In this document: piece by piece, positions 36,741 to 45,812 of the stretch
How the letters are laid out: each line of letters opens with the position of its first letter
Numbering within the stretch: the first letter of the stretch is position 1
Notes under the pieces: model-generated
What the model saw: only the letters and a program-made list of their open reading frames with translations
Databases searched by the model: none
Told to the model about the DNA's origin: nothing
Position numbers and translations under genes: made by a program
NCBI RefSeq assembly: GCF_030268965.1
Contig: NZ_BSSE01000005.1
Coordinates: forward strand, 62,001-126,000
Origin: Microtetraspora sp. NBRC 16547
GTDB taxonomy: Bacteria > Actinomycetota > Actinomycetes > Streptosporangiales > Streptosporangiaceae
Length of the DNA stretch: 64,000 nucleotides
Direction: 5' to 3'

Positions 36741-36955
36741 CTAGGGAGCCTCTGGTGGATGCCGCCCGTCGCGGGCGCGGATCCAGACGGATGCGCTGCG
36801 AGGAGGAGAAGATAGGAGAGGTCGAAGCTGAGTCTCCGGCCGGCATTCCCGGACCCGCGGAACCCCCGAGCCTGCGAGGAGTTTCCGCGGGTGGGTCGAC
36901 AACGCGGCGAGGCGACGCTGCCGCCTGCCCGCGAATGATCCGATTTTCGGACTAG
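36741..36955. mobile_element. Dispersed CTAG-flanked inverted-repeat element, copy 2 (degenerate)
   Basis: A 215-bp element with CTAG at both edges (36741-36744, 36952-36955). The left end (GGAGCCTCTGGTGGATGCC) resembles the left end of copy 3, but the right terminal repeat is degraded. The core keeps CTCCGGCCGGCATTCCCGG, GAGCCTGCGAGGAGTTT and CGCGGGTGGGTCGACAACGC, matching copies 1 and 3. The right CTAG, read on the minus strand, provides the TAG stop of the HIT gene. The element separates the divergently positioned phoH promoter from that stop. Confidence 0.65.
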
Positions 36956-37296
36956 CCGGGAGGCCATGTCAGGCCGCGGCCGCCCAGCACGTGCGCGTGG
37001 ACGTGGAGCACGGTCTGGCCCGCTCCCTCGCCCGTGTTGAACACGACGCGATATCCGGAGCCGGAGACGCCCTCCTGAAGGGCCACATCGTGGCATGCTT
37101 TGAGCACGTCGTCGGCGAGGCCGTCGTCCGCCTGGGCGAGCGCCGCGGCATTCTCGTGATGTGACTTGGGGACGACCAGGACGTGCGTGGGCGCTTGCGG
37201 ATTGATGTCGCGGAACGCCAGCGCTCGCTCGGTCTCCAGGACGATGTCGGCGGGGATCTCCCTGGCCACGATCTTGCAGAACAGGCAGTCGGTCAC
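36952..37296 (-). CDS. HIT family nucleotide-binding protein
   Basis: A 114-residue histidine-triad hydrolase of the HINT branch. The zinc-type N-terminus DCLFCKIVAREIPADIV and the catalytic triad QTVLHVHAHVLGGR (HxHxH) near the C-terminus are intact. These enzymes hydrolyse AMP-lysine and related nucleotide conjugates. The GTG at 37296 directly precedes the conserved start. The protein ends at the family-typical TWPPG, and the TAG that follows is the edge of repeat copy 2, so the insertion did not damage the protein. Confidence 0.9.
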   Translation of the reverse strand: MTDCLFCKIVAREIPADIVLETERALAFRDINPQAPTHVLVVPKSHHENAAALAQADDGLADDVLKACHDVALQEGVSGSGYRVVFNTGEGAGQTVLHVHAHVLGGRGLTWPPG

Positions 37297-37417
37297 GATC
37301 GAGAAGCGTAGCCGTTGCCAATCAGTGATGCCGTTGAAAGATCCCCCGGATAGTGTGAATGTGCGACACTGCACCGACAAAAACACCCCTAGTGTCGGGC
37401 GAGGACACAACTGGGTC

Positions 37418-38023
37418 ATGCCCCCTAATGATTCGGAAGAGCGTAAACCCCCCGGGGAGGACGAGCGTCCTACTGACGTGACCACCGAGACCCTCGTGGC
37501 CGACAGGTCGCTGGGGGCGGTGCCCGTCGGATGGGACGCCGACATGGCCGTGACCGCGCTGTACAGCGCGCACTATCGGTCGCTTGTGCGTCTCGCCGTG
37601 CTGCTGGTCAGAGACGTGGCCAGCGCGGAGGAAGTCGTGCAGGACGCGTTCGTCGCCATCCATGGGGCCTGGCGACGCCTGCGGGACACCGACAAGGCAC
37701 TCGCCTACCTGCGCCAATCGGTCGTCAACCGATCGCGCTCTGTGTTACGTCATCGCGCCGTCGTGGAGAAGTACGCCCCGAAGGGGCTTCCCGACGCGCC
37801 GAGCGCCGAGAGCGGCGCGATCGGCGAGCTCGAGCGATCGGCGGTCATCGAGGCGCTGCGCCACCTGCCGACACGACAGCGCGAGGCACTGGTCCTGCGT
37901 TACTACGGTGACCTCTCCGAGGCCGAGATCGCACACGCGATGGGCATCAGCAAGGGCGCGGTGAAGAGTCACACGGCCCGCGGCATGGCCGCCCTACGGA
38001 TGGCACTGGAGCAGTTCTCATGA
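37418..38023 (+). CDS. ECF sigma factor, SigE-family
   Basis: A 201-residue extracytoplasmic-function sigma factor. Region 2 is at about residues 45-105 (YSAHYRSLVRLAVLLVRDVA, SAEEVVQDAFVAIHGAWRRL). Region 4 is at about 140-195 (LRHLPTRQREALVLRYYGDL, SEAEIAHAMGISKGAVKSH). This matches the actinobacterial SigE-family (SigM-like ECF) group. The ATG at 37418 has only a distant GAGG, so the start is uncertain. It overlaps the following membrane protein gene by ATGA, the usual layout for a sigma factor and its partner. Confidence 0.85.
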   Translation: MPPNDSEERKPPGEDERPTDVTTETLVADRSLGAVPVGWDADMAVTALYSAHYRSLVRLAVLLVRDVASAEEVVQDAFVAIHGAWRRLRDTDKALAYLRQSVVNRSRSVLRHRAVVEKYAPKGLPDAPSAESGAIGELERSAVIEALRHLPTRQREALVLRYYGDLSEAEIAHAMGISKGAVKSHTARGMAALRMALEQFS

Positions 38024-38697
38024 CCTTCCCCACCGACGACGAGCACGGCGAGTTCCTGCGCCGCGCCATGCGGGCGGAGGCGGACTCGGTCGTACCCTCG
38101 CCCGAAGGGCTCGACATCATCCGGCGCCGCATCGACGAGCGCGGCGCCCGCGGGCTGCGCGGCCTCTTCTGGTGGCGCGTGGGCGCCTCGGTGGCCGGTG
38201 CCGCGCTGGTGGCGAGCACGGTCGTGATGCTCATTCCCGACCTGCGCACCCAGGTGATGCACAGCACGGTGTCCAACACGGGCGACGACTCGCGGCTCAC
38301 GGACACCTCCTCCGTCCAGCGCCCTCAGAACCACATCCCGGCGCCGGCCGTCACCAACCCGCCGCCCCGGGGCCAGGTCTCGTCCGTGGAGACACCGAGG
38401 GCCAGCAACCCTCCGGCGAAGCCGTCGCCGTCCCCGAGCGACCCCTGCGCCACCCCGGCGATGCCGGACAAGGTGATCGAGCCGGACGCGGCGGGCTCCC
38501 CGATGTGCCCCACGGCGGAGACGCCGACGCCGTCGGCCAGCCCGTCCGTCGGTCCCACCCCGACCCGTACGCCGAGCGGCTGTTCCGGCAGGCAGTGCGA
38601 GACGCCCACGCCGAAGCCGTCGCCCACGCCGACGCCCACCCCGTCAGCGAGCGACGTGGTCACTCCGGAAGCCGTAACCGAGTCGCCCGCGCCGTAG
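38020..38697 (+). CDS. Single-pass membrane protein with Pro-rich outer tail, probable sigma-factor partner
   Basis: A 225-residue protein. The cytoplasmic N-terminus (about 1-48) is charged (FLRRAMRAEADSVVPSPEGL), one helix follows (VGASVAGAALVASTVVMLIP), and the remaining 150 residues are a Pro/Ser/Thr-rich low-complexity outer region ending in repeated PTP units. The layout is that of an anti-sigma factor with a disordered extracellular sensor or cell-wall spacer, but no ZAS zinc motif (HxxxCxxC) is present. It is translationally coupled to the sigma gene. An anti-sigma role is inferred. Confidence 0.65.
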   Translation: MTFPTDDEHGEFLRRAMRAEADSVVPSPEGLDIIRRRIDERGARGLRGLFWWRVGASVAGAALVASTVVMLIPDLRTQVMHSTVSNTGDDSRLTDTSSVQRPQNHIPAPAVTNPPPRGQVSSVETPRASNPPAKPSPSPSDPCATPAMPDKVIEPDAAGSPMCPTAETPTPSASPSVGPTPTRTPSGCSGRQCETPTPKPSPTPTPTPSASDVVTPEAVTESPAP

Positions 38698-38722
38698 CGC
38701 GGGCCCGGAGCAATCAGCGCGG

Positions 38723-38755
38723 ATCAATCGGCCCGGATCAATCGGCGCGGATCAC
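38723..38755. repeat. Short 14-bp tandem repeat
   Basis: ATCAATCGGCNCGG repeats about 2.4 times between the convergent sigma-partner and rsmE genes, and a degenerate extra unit precedes it. It runs into the rsmE stop region. Confidence 0.5.
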
Positions 38756-39495
38756 CAGCGGCCGCAACGTGACAGCAGCACGGCCGCGGCGGCCACCCCC
38801 GCCGTCGAGGTGCGCAGCACCGTCGGCCCCAGCAGGGCGGGTACGGCTCCCGCCGCCCGGAAGGCGGCGATCTCCTCGTCCGTGATGCCGCCCTCGGGGC
38901 CGACGACCACGACGACGTCCCCGTCGTCCGGGAGCGCCAGTCCGCTCAGGGCCTGGGCGGCCTCCTCGTGCAGCACGACCGCCAGCGCGGCCCCGGCGAG
39001 CAGCTCGGCCACCTGGGCGGTGGTCGCCTGCTCCGCCACCTCGGGGAGATGGAAACGGCGGGCCTGCTTCCCCGCCTCCCGCGCGGTGCTCCGCCAGCGG
39101 GCGAGGGCCTTGGCCGCGCGGTCGCCCTTCCACTGGGTGACGCAGCGGGCCGCGGCCCACGGCACGAGCATGTCGACGCCGGCCTCGGTCATCATCTCGA
39201 CCGCGAGCTCTCCCCTGTCGCCCTTCGGCAGTCCCTGGACCACGACGAGGCGCGGCCGGGCCGCCTCCACGTCGTACCGCCGGAGAACCTCGGCGGTGAG
39301 GGAGTCCTTGGCCACCTCGCGGACCACGCACTCGGCGACCCGGCCGGCGCCGTCCGTCAGGTCGATCCGCTCTCCCGGGCGCAGCCTCCGGACGGCGGCC
39401 GCGTGCCGCCCCTCGGGGCCGTCCAGCAGGACGCGGCCGCCATGGGCACCGGGCAGGACGCCGGACAGGTCGGCGAGGAACACGGGAACGGTCAT
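38752..39495 (-). CDS. rsmE: 16S rRNA (uracil1498-N3)-methyltransferase
   Basis: A 247-residue SPOUT-class methyltransferase. The N-terminal PUA-like domain has HAAAVRRLRPGERIDLTDG. The C-terminal knotted domain has VVVVGPEGGITDEEIAAF and LGPTVLRTSTAGVAAAAVLL, the SAM-binding trefoil signatures. It modifies U1498 of 16S rRNA. It lies 26 nt downstream of dnaJ in the hrcA-dnaJ-rsmE order typical of actinobacteria. Confidence 0.93.
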   Translation of the reverse strand: MTVPVFLADLSGVLPGAHGGRVLLDGPEGRHAAAVRRLRPGERIDLTDGAGRVAECVVREVAKDSLTAEVLRRYDVEAARPRLVVVQGLPKGDRGELAVEMMTEAGVDMLVPWAAARCVTQWKGDRAAKALARWRSTAREAGKQARRFHLPEVAEQATTAQVAELLAGAALAVVLHEEAAQALSGLALPDDGDVVVVVGPEGGITDEEIAAFRAAGAVPALLGPTVLRTSTAGVAAAAVLLSRCGRW

Positions 39496-39521
39496 GACGT
39501 CCTCAACGCGTGATCACGGCG

Positions 39522-40655
39522 TCAGCGGCCGTTGAACGCGTCCCTCAGCCGCGAGAAGAAGCCCTGCTGTCCCGGGGAGAACTTCCCGGGCGGCCGCTCC
39601 TCACCGCGCAGCTTGGCCAGCTCCTTGAGCAGCTCCTCCTGCTGCGCGTCGAGCTTCAGGGGCGTCTCGACGTTCACGTGGATGAGCAGGTCGCCCCTGC
39701 CGGTCTCGTTGAGGCGCTGGATGCCCTTGCCGTAGAGGGGGATGACCTGGCCGGCCTGGGTGCCGGGCCGTACGTCGATCTCCTCGGTGCCGTCCAGGGT
39801 CTCGACCGAGAGGGAGGTGCCCAGCGCGGCGGCGGTCATCGGGATCTGGACCGTGCAGTGCAGGTCGTCGCCGCGCCGCTCGAAGATCTGGTGCGGGCGC
39901 TCGGCGATCTCCAGGAAGAGGTCGCCGGGCGGGCCGCCGCCGGGACCGACCTCGCCCTCGCCGGCGAGCTGGATGTGCGTGCCGTCCTCGACGCCCGCGG
40001 GGATGCGGACCTTGATCGTACGGCGGGTGCGGACCCGGCCCTCGCCGGAACACTCCAGGCAGGGGTTGCGGATGACGCTGCCGTAGCCGCCACACTGGGG
40101 GCACGGCCGCGAGGTCATCACCTGGCCGAGGAACGACCGGGTGACCTGCGACACCTCGCCTCGGCCGTGGCACATGTCGCAGGTGTCGGGATGGGTGCCC
40201 GCGGCGGCGCCGGAGCCGTGGCACACCTCGCACAGCACGGCCGTGTCGACCACGATCTCTCGGGTGGTGCCGAACGCGGTCTCCGCCATGTCGAGCTCGA
40301 CCCGAATGGTCGCGTTGCGTCCGCGCCTGGCCCGGGAACGCGGGCCGCGCGAGCCTCCGGCGGTGCCGAAGAAGGCGTCCATGATGTCGCTGAACGGGAA
40401 CCCCGCGCCGAACCCACCGGCCCCGGCGCCCGCGCCGGAGCTGAACGGATCGGCTCCGAGGTCGTACATCTGGCGCTTGTTGGTGTCGGACAGGACCTCG
40501 TAGGCCTGCGTGATGTCCTTGAACCGCTCCTGGGTCTCAGGATCCGGATTGACGTCCGGGTGCAGCTCCCGGGCAAGTCGGCGATATGCCTTCTTGATCT
40601 CTTCCTGGCTGGCGTCCCGCCGCACCCCGAGGGTGGCGTAATAGTCCTTGGCCAC
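39522..40655 (-). CDS. dnaJ: Chaperone DnaJ (HrcA-linked paralogue)
   Basis: A 377-residue type I J-protein. The J domain has [20 protein letters not shown] and the HPD in [10 protein letters not shown] Gly-rich linker follows, then four zinc motifs ([36 protein letters not shown]) and C-terminal substrate-binding domains. It stimulates DnaK ATPase in protein folding. The GTG start abuts the hrcA stop, so it belongs to the CIRCE-controlled hrcA operon. It corresponds to the dnaJ2 of actinobacteria rather than the dnaK-operon copy. Confidence 0.95.
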   Translation of the reverse strand: MAKDYYATLGVRRDASQEEIKKAYRRLARELHPDVNPDPETQERFKDITQAYEVLSDTNKRQMYDLGADPFSSGAGAGAGGFGAGFPFSDIMDAFFGTAGGSRGPRSRARRGRNATIRVELDMAETAFGTTREIVVDTAVLCEVCHGSGAAAGTHPDTCDMCHGRGEVSQVTRSFLGQVMTSRPCPQCGGYGSVIRNPCLECSGEGRVRTRRTIKVRIPAGVEDGTHIQLAGEGEVGPGGGPPGDLFLEIAERPHQIFERRGDDLHCTVQIPMTAAALGTSLSVETLDGTEEIDVRPGTQAGQVIPLYGKGIQRLNETGRGDLLIHVNVETPLKLDAQQEELLKELAKLRGEERPPGKFSPGQQGFFSRLRDAFNGR

Positions 40656-41669
40656 TTATGACCCCGCCAGGATCTGGCCGACGTAACGCGCGACAGCGCG
40701 CACCGCACCCATCGTCACCGGATAGTCCATTCGCGTCGGGCCCAGCACTCCCAGCCGGGCCAGTTCCTTGTCGCCCGCACCGTATCCCGCGGCCACGATA
40801 GAGGTGCCGCGAAGTCCGGTGTACGGGTTCTCGGAGCCGATCCTGACGGTCAGCCCCGGCAGGTTGTCGGTCTCGCCGAGCAGCCGCATCAGCACGACCT
40901 GCTCCTCCAGCGCCTCCAGCACCTCACGGAGGCCCACGCTGAAGTCGGCGGCCGCCAGGTTCGCGGCACCGGCAAAAACGATCTTCTCTTCGTGCCGCTC
41001 GACCAGGGTCTCCAGCAGCACCGACAGGATGGTGGCGGCCACCGGCCTGTCCTCGACGGGCAGCCGATCGGGAAGCTCCGCGACCGTCTCCGGCACGCTG
41101 GACAGGCCGCAGCCGTCCAGGCACGCGTTCAGCACGGCCCGCAGATGAGCGATGCGGTCGTCCGCGACGGTCTCGGGCAGCTCGATCACACGCTGCTCGA
41201 CCCGGCCGGTGTTGGTGATCAGCACCAGCATGACGCGCCGCTCCGCCAGCGGCACGATCTCCACGTGACGGACCGCCGACCGGGTCAGCGAGGGGTACTG
41301 CACGACGGCGACCTGCCGGGTGAGCTGCGCCAGCAGCCGGACCGTCCGCATGACGATCTCGTCCAGGTCCACGGCGCCGGCGAGGAAGGTCTCGATCGCC
41401 CGGCGTTCCGCCGCGGACAACGGCTTGACGTGGGAAAGGCGGTCGACGAACAGGCGGTAGCCCTTGTCCGTCGGCACCCGTCCCGCGCTGGTGTGCGGCT
41501 GCTGGATGTACCCCTGCTCCTCGAGCGCCGCCATGTCGTTTCTGACAGTGGCCGGCGAGACGCCGAGGTTGTGCCGCTCGGCCAGGGCCTTGGACCCGAC
41601 CGGCTCGTTGGTGGACACGTAGTCCTCGACGATGGCACGAAGCACGGCCAGCTTGCGTTCGTCGAGCAA
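40656..41669 (-). CDS. hrcA: Heat-inducible transcription repressor HrcA
   Basis: A 337-residue repressor of class I heat-shock genes. The winged-helix N-terminus reads [40 protein letters not shown] and [15 protein letters not shown]. The GAF-like C-terminal region includes [21 protein letters not shown] at 41669 is the start, with GGAGG 7 nt upstream; it gives the family-standard N-terminus. A CIRCE operator lies 37 nt upstream, so hrcA-dnaJ is autoregulated. Confidence 0.94.
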   Translation of the reverse strand: MLDERKLAVLRAIVEDYVSTNEPVGSKALAERHNLGVSPATVRNDMAALEEQGYIQQPHTSAGRVPTDKGYRLFVDRLSHVKPLSAAERRAIETFLAGAVDLDEIVMRTVRLLAQLTRQVAVVQYPSLTRSAVRHVEIVPLAERRVMLVLITNTGRVEQRVIELPETVADDRIAHLRAVLNACLDGCGLSSVPETVAELPDRLPVEDRPVAATILSVLLETLVERHEEKIVFAGAANLAAADFSVGLREVLEALEEQVVLMRLLGETDNLPGLTVRIGSENPYTGLRGTSIVAAGYGAGDKELARLGVLGPTRMDYPVTMGAVRAVARYVGQILAGS

Positions 41670-41705
41670 AGTGTCACCTCCCTGTGCATCGGGAAACACA
41701 GACTC

Positions 41706-41730
41706 TGGCACTCCATGTTCCCGAGTGCCA
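41706..41730. promoter_or_regulatory. CIRCE operator
   Basis: TGGCACTC-N9-GAGTGCCA is a close match to the CIRCE consensus (TTAGCACTC-N9-GAGTGCTAA) with exact 9-bp spacing. It lies upstream of hrcA and is the binding site of HrcA itself. Confidence 0.9.
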
Positions 41731-41830
41731 AGTGTACGGCTACCGCCCACAGGGTGCGATAACACCGATCGGGCCGAAGCGACAAGCCGGGCGCAATCTG
41801 CTCACAAGTGGCAACCCCTATGGTCCGACC

Positions 41831-42514
41831 ATGACCGACAATCAGAACCCCTTCCCCGATGACGCCCGGGGCCCTTCCCGGCCGTATGCCCAGGCCACGC
41901 CGTACGCGCAGGAACCTTCGCGCACGCAGGGCACACCGTACCCGCAGGGCGCGTACGGCACGCCGCCACCTCCGGGACCCGTGCGGCCCAGGATTCTGTG
42001 GATCGTGCTGGCGTGGGTGCTCTTCCTCGTCCTCCTCGTCGTGGGCGTGGCCGGCTTCGCGGGCGGGCTGACCTCGACCATCAAGGACGCCGCTTCGATC
42101 ACGACGTTCGAGTCCGGCAAGAGCGTGAGCGTCGAGCTCGACCCGAAGGACAAGCCGGCGATCTACGCCTCGTCCGATCAGCGGGCCGACATCAGCTGCG
42201 AGGTGGCGGGCGCTCCCGGCCTGGACGTCAAGCTCACCCGGCCGAGCACCTCCCAGACCTTCACGTACGGCGACACCACATGGGAGATGGTCTTCCAGAT
42301 CGGCACCCCCGCCGCGGGCACGTACCAGGTCTCCTGCGAGGGCGAGGGCGTCACGTTCGGCGTCGGCAAGGAGATCATCGGGAGCGTCGGCAAGCTGGTC
42401 GGCGGCGCGATCGCGATGGTGGCCCTTCCGATCCTCGGCTTCCTGGTCGCCGTCATCGTCACCATCGTCGTGCTGGTCCGGCGCGGCGGCGCCCGTAAAA
42501 GGGCGATGCGCTGA
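41831..42514 (+). CDS. Hypothetical membrane protein with Pro-rich N-terminus
   Basis: A 227-residue protein. The N-terminal 55 residues are polar and Pro/Tyr/Gln-rich (YAQATPYAQEPSRTQGTPYP). One helix follows (ILWIVLAWVLFLVLLVVGVA), then an outer domain of about 100 residues with two cysteines (DISCEVAG, YQVSCEGEG) likely disulphide-bonded, and a C-terminal helix (IAMVALPILGFLVAVIVTIV) with a basic tail. No family is recognised. The ATG lies 6 nt after TATGGT, so it is probably leaderless, and it is divergent from hrcA. Confidence 0.7.
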   Translation: MTDNQNPFPDDARGPSRPYAQATPYAQEPSRTQGTPYPQGAYGTPPPPGPVRPRILWIVLAWVLFLVLLVVGVAGFAGGLTSTIKDAASITTFESGKSVSVELDPKDKPAIYASSDQRADISCEVAGAPGLDVKLTRPSTSQTFTYGDTTWEMVFQIGTPAAGTYQVSCEGEGVTFGVGKEIIGSVGKLVGGAIAMVALPILGFLVAVIVTIVVLVRRGGARKRAMR

Positions 42515-42588
42515 CCCGCCGCGACGCTTGTCCACAGCCTGCGCCGGAGGCCACCGCGCGGATGGCCGATTTTGCTAGCGTTCCCGGC

Positions 42589-43404
42589 ATGTATGGGCAG
42601 GACGTGCTTTCCGGAGACTGGCGGCGGCCCGGGCGGGGCAAGATCCCGGAGGTGCCCGCGGAGCCGGATCTCGTGGTCGAGGACGCCGAGGGGCGCTTCT
42701 GCGGCGCGGTCGTCGCCTGCGACAAGGAGGCCGTCACCCTGGAGGACCGGTTCGGGCGGCGGCGCGTCTTCCCGCTCGCGCCCGCCGGGTTCCTCCTGGA
42801 GGGCAAGCCGGTGACACTCGTCCGTCCGTCCGAGGCGCCGCGCGGGCACCGGCGCAGCGCCTCCGGCTCGATCGCCGTCGAGGGGCTGCGCGCGCGGGTC
42901 GCCAGGGAGAGCCGGATCTACGTGGAGGGCGTCCACGACGCCTCCCTCGTGGAGAAGATCTGGGGGCACGACCTGCGGGTCGAGGGGGTCGTCGTCGAGT
43001 TCCTCGAAGGTGTCGACGACCTGCCCGCGATCGTCGAGGAGTTCGCCCCGGGGCCGGACCGGCGGCTCGGCGTGCTGGTCGACCATCTCGTCCCCGGATC
43101 CAAGGAGAGCCGCATCGCCTCCCAGGTGTCCGGCGCGGACGTGCTGATCGTCGGCCATCCGTACGTGGACATCTGGCAGGCGGTCAAGCCATCCGTCCTC
43201 GGCATACCGTCCTGGCCGACCGTGCCGCGGGAGATCCCGTGGAAGGAGGGCGTGATCGCCGCGCTCGGCTGGCGGATGGACCCCTCGGACGCCTGGCGGC
43301 ACATCCTGGGCCGCGTGACGGCGTACACCGACCTGGAGCCGGAGCTTCTCGGCCGGGTCGAAGAACTGATCGACTTCGTCACGGATCCCGGCCTGGACGG
43401 CTGA
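42589..43404 (+). CDS. DUF3097 family protein
   Basis: A 271-residue actinobacterial DUF3097 protein. The N-terminal half has LVVEDAEGRFCGAVVACDKE. The C-terminal half holds a Toprim-like arrangement, ESRIYVEGVHDASLVEKIWG and LGVLVDHLVPGSKESRIA, with the conserved Glu and DxD-like acidic residues. A nucleic-acid enzyme or primase-like role is possible but unproven. ATG 42589 lies 7 nt after TAGCGT, a leaderless pattern; ATG 42562 is also in frame. Confidence 0.85.
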   Translation: MYGQDVLSGDWRRPGRGKIPEVPAEPDLVVEDAEGRFCGAVVACDKEAVTLEDRFGRRRVFPLAPAGFLLEGKPVTLVRPSEAPRGHRRSASGSIAVEGLRARVARESRIYVEGVHDASLVEKIWGHDLRVEGVVVEFLEGVDDLPAIVEEFAPGPDRRLGVLVDHLVPGSKESRIASQVSGADVLIVGHPYVDIWQAVKPSVLGIPSWPTVPREIPWKEGVIAALGWRMDPSDAWRHILGRVTAYTDLEPELLGRVEELIDFVTDPGLDG

Positions 43405-43506
43405 CGGCCGGTCACAGCGAACCAACCGGTCGCGTGCAGGTCGACGCGAGCCGTCGAGAGCAGGTCGAAAGCATCGGAAAGCGGCAAGCCACCGCTTGGG
43501 CCGAGG

Positions 43507-43724
43507 CTAGGGAGTGTTTCGTGGATCTTTGCCGTAGCGAGGATCGGCCAGATGGATGCCGCGCAAGGCGGAGGAGGAGGTCGGAGCGGAGCCTCCGGCC
43601 GACACTCCCGGGCCCCGCGGAAAGTCCGAGCTTGCGAGGAGTTTTCGTGGGTGGGGCGACAACGCCGCGAGGCGCCATCTGGGCGACCGCAGTAGGCCAA
43701 AAAGATCCACGAAACACGACCTAA
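43507..43724. mobile_element. Dispersed CTAG-flanked inverted-repeat element, copy 3
   Basis: A 218-bp element from CTAG (43507-43510) to CTAA (43721-43724). The perfect 17-bp inner arms GTGTTTCGTGGATCTTT (43514-43530) and their complement (43701-43717) extend imperfectly to about 57 bp (GGCCAGATGGATGCCGCGC against GCCCAGATGGCGCC). The core, with GAGCCTCCGGCCGACACTCC and GCGAGGAGTTTTCGTGGGTG, matches copy 1 closely. The outer arm differs from copy 1, but both are followed by ATCTTTGCC at the same distance from CTAG. It lies upstream of the DUF4870 gene. Confidence 0.75.
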
Positions 43725-43760
43725 TAGGGTCGAATGAAAGACAACGCATAGGGAGGTCGC

Positions 43761-44471
43761 ATGGCTGGCGATCCACGCGGGCCGTACGGAGGCGAGGACA
43801 CTCCGGAGCACGGAACTCCCGATCAGGGCACTCCGGAGCACGGAACTCCCGATCAGGGCACTCCGGGATACGGCGGGCCCGGTTACGGAGGGCCGGGTCA
43901 TGGCGTCCCCGGCTCTGGAACCCCGGATTACGGAGCACAGGGTTACGGGACGCCCGGCTATGGCACGCCGGGGTACGGGGGGACGCCCGGCTACGGAGCC
44001 CCGGGTTACGGCAGTCCCGGTTACAACAGTCCCGGTTACGGCGGTCCCGGTTACGGCGGTCCCGGTTACGGCCCGGCCGGGCCATACGTGCCCGGGCAGT
44101 ACGGCCCGCGCCCCGGCACCGACGACACCAACATGGCGATGCTGGCCCACCTGGCCGGCCTGGGGAACCTCATCGCCTGGCCGCTGGGCTCGGTCGGCTC
44201 GCTGGTGATCTACCTGACGCGCAAGGACCAGTCACCGTACGTCCGGGACCAGGCAGCGGAGGCGCTGAACTTCTGGATCACCGCCACGATCGCCTTCTTC
44301 ACGGTGACCGTGGTGTCGTTCATCCTGTCCTTCGTTCTGATCGGGTTCATCGGGTTCCTGCTGATCCCGGTCATCTGGATCTACACGCTCGTGATGGGGA
44401 TCATGGGCTCGATGGCGGCCAACCGAGGTGAGAACTACCGCTACCCGATGACGATCCGCCTCATCAGCTGA
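43761..44471 (+). CDS. DUF4870 membrane protein with YGxPG repeat N-terminus
   Basis: A 236-residue protein. The first 115 residues are low-complexity and Gly/Pro/Tyr-rich, with about fifteen YGxPG-type units. The C-terminal DUF4870 domain has MAMLAHLAGLGNLIAWPLGS, YVRDQAAEALNFWITATIAF and two further helices (FILSFVLIGFIGFLLIPVIW). A GGGAGG sequence precedes the ATG. Repeat copy 3 ends 37 bp upstream and may supply or block regulatory sequence. The domain is widespread and its function unknown. Confidence 0.82.
   Translation: MAGDPRGPYGGEDTPEHGTPDQGTPEHGTPDQGTPGYGGPGYGGPGHGVPGSGTPDYGAQGYGTPGYGTPGYGGTPGYGAPGYGSPGYNSPGYGGPGYGGPGYGPAGPYVPGQYGPRPGTDDTNMAMLAHLAGLGNLIAWPLGSVGSLVIYLTRKDQSPYVRDQAAEALNFWITATIAFFTVTVVSFILSFVLIGFIGFLLIPVIWIYTLVMGIMGSMAANRGENYRYPMTIRLIS
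43801..43860 (+). repeat. Perfect 30-bp tandem duplication inside the DUF4870 gene
   Basis: Two identical 30-bp units encode TPEHGTPDQG twice, in frame. This indicates recent slippage or duplication in the low-complexity N-terminus. Confidence 0.85.
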
Positions 44472-45689
44472 TCAGGACAGGTCGCGGATCAGGGCGTCCG
44501 CGAGGAGTCGGCCCCGCAGCGTCAGCACGGCGCGGCCTCGCTTGAACGGTTCCACGTCGAGCAGGCCGTCGGCCAGCGCTCTGGCGCAGGCCGCGCGGGC
44601 CGACGGCCGAAGATCGGCGAGCGGGAACCCGGTCGCGAGGCGGAGTTCCAGCATCAGCCGTTCGACAACCCGGTCGCCCGCCGTCAGCTCCTCGCGCGCG
44701 TACCCGGGGGACTCGCCCGCCGCAAGCCGGGCCGCGTACGACGCCGGATGCTTGACGTTCCACCACCGGGTGCCGCCCACATGGCTGTGCGCGCCCGGCC
44801 CGACGCCCCACCAGTCGCCGCCGGTCCAGTAGAGCAGGTTGTGGCGGCAGCGCGCCTCGTCGGAGACCGCCCAGTTGGAGACCTCGTACCAGCGGAACCC
44901 GGCGGAGGTGAGCATCTCCTCGGCGATGAGGTAGCGGTCGGCGGCCACGTCGTCGTCCGGCATCGGCAGCTCGCCGCGCCGGATCCTGGCAGCCAGCCGG
45001 GTGCCCTCCTCGACGATCAGGGAGTACGCCGAGACGTGATCGGGACCGGCGGCCAGCGCGGCATCGAGCGAGGCCCGCCAGTCGTCGTCGGTCTCGCCCG
45101 GGGTGGAGTAGATCAGGTCCAGGTTGACGTGTTCGAACCCCGCCTTCCGGGCCTCCTGTACGGCTCCCGCGGCCCGACCCGGGGTGTGACGGCGGTCGAG
45201 CACGGCGAGGACGTGCTCGCGGGCGCTCTGCATGCCGAAGCTCATCCGGGTGAAGCCGCCGTTCCGCAGGACCTCCAGGGACTCCTGGGTGACGGATTCG
45301 GGGTTGGCCTCTGTGGTGACCTCGGCTCCTGCGGCCAGGCCGAACTCCTCGTCGATGACGTGGAGGACGCGGACCAGGTCCTCCGGCGGGAGCAGGGTCG
45401 GCGTGCCTCCGCCGACGAACACGGTCTCCACGGGCAGCGCGGTGTCGCCGAGGACGCGCCGTGCGAGCCGTACCTCCTCGATGGCGGTCGAGGCGTAGTC
45501 CCGCTGGGACGCGCCCGGCCCGAGCTCGGCCGCGGTGTACGTGTTGAAGTCGCAGTAGCCGCACCGCGTCACACAGAACGGCACGTGCACGTAGAAACCG
45601 AACGGGCGGGACCCGAGACCGTCGAGAGCGCTCGCGGGCAACGCGCCGGATGCGGGGACCGGGTCGCCGTCGGGAAGAACGGAAGGCAC
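44472..45689 (-). CDS. hemW: Radical SAM heme chaperone HemW
   Basis: A 405-residue radical SAM protein (formerly named coproporphyrinogen III oxidase-like). The cluster motif is FCVTRCGYCDFNTY (CxxxCxxC) after GFYVHVPF. VFVGGGTPTLLPPEDL and TEANPESVTQESLEVLRNGG are family signatures, and a HemW-type C-terminal domain follows (ARCRHNLLYWTGGDWWGVGP). It delivers heme to respiratory proteins rather than oxidising coproporphyrinogen. The GTG at 45689 is the likely start. It lies downstream of lepA, as in most actinobacteria. Confidence 0.92.
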   Translation of the reverse strand: MPSVLPDGDPVPASGALPASALDGLGSRPFGFYVHVPFCVTRCGYCDFNTYTAAELGPGASQRDYASTAIEEVRLARRVLGDTALPVETVFVGGGTPTLLPPEDLVRVLHVIDEEFGLAAGAEVTTEANPESVTQESLEVLRNGGFTRMSFGMQSAREHVLAVLDRRHTPGRAAGAVQEARKAGFEHVNLDLIYSTPGETDDDWRASLDAALAAGPDHVSAYSLIVEEGTRLAARIRRGELPMPDDDVAADRYLIAEEMLTSAGFRWYEVSNWAVSDEARCRHNLLYWTGGDWWGVGPGAHSHVGGTRWWNVKHPASYAARLAAGESPGYAREELTAGDRVVERLMLELRLATGFPLADLRPSARAACARALADGLLDVEPFKRGRAVLTLRGRLLADALIRDLS

Positions 45690-45812
45690 ACCACCAGTCT
45701 GCCGGTATCCGACCGATGCCCTTGACCGCACCCGCACCCGCGCCGACCCGGGGCCGGCGCACGAGACGACCGGCCGGCCAGGCCCGGGACCGGGACTCAC
45801 GTCCGGGAACCG

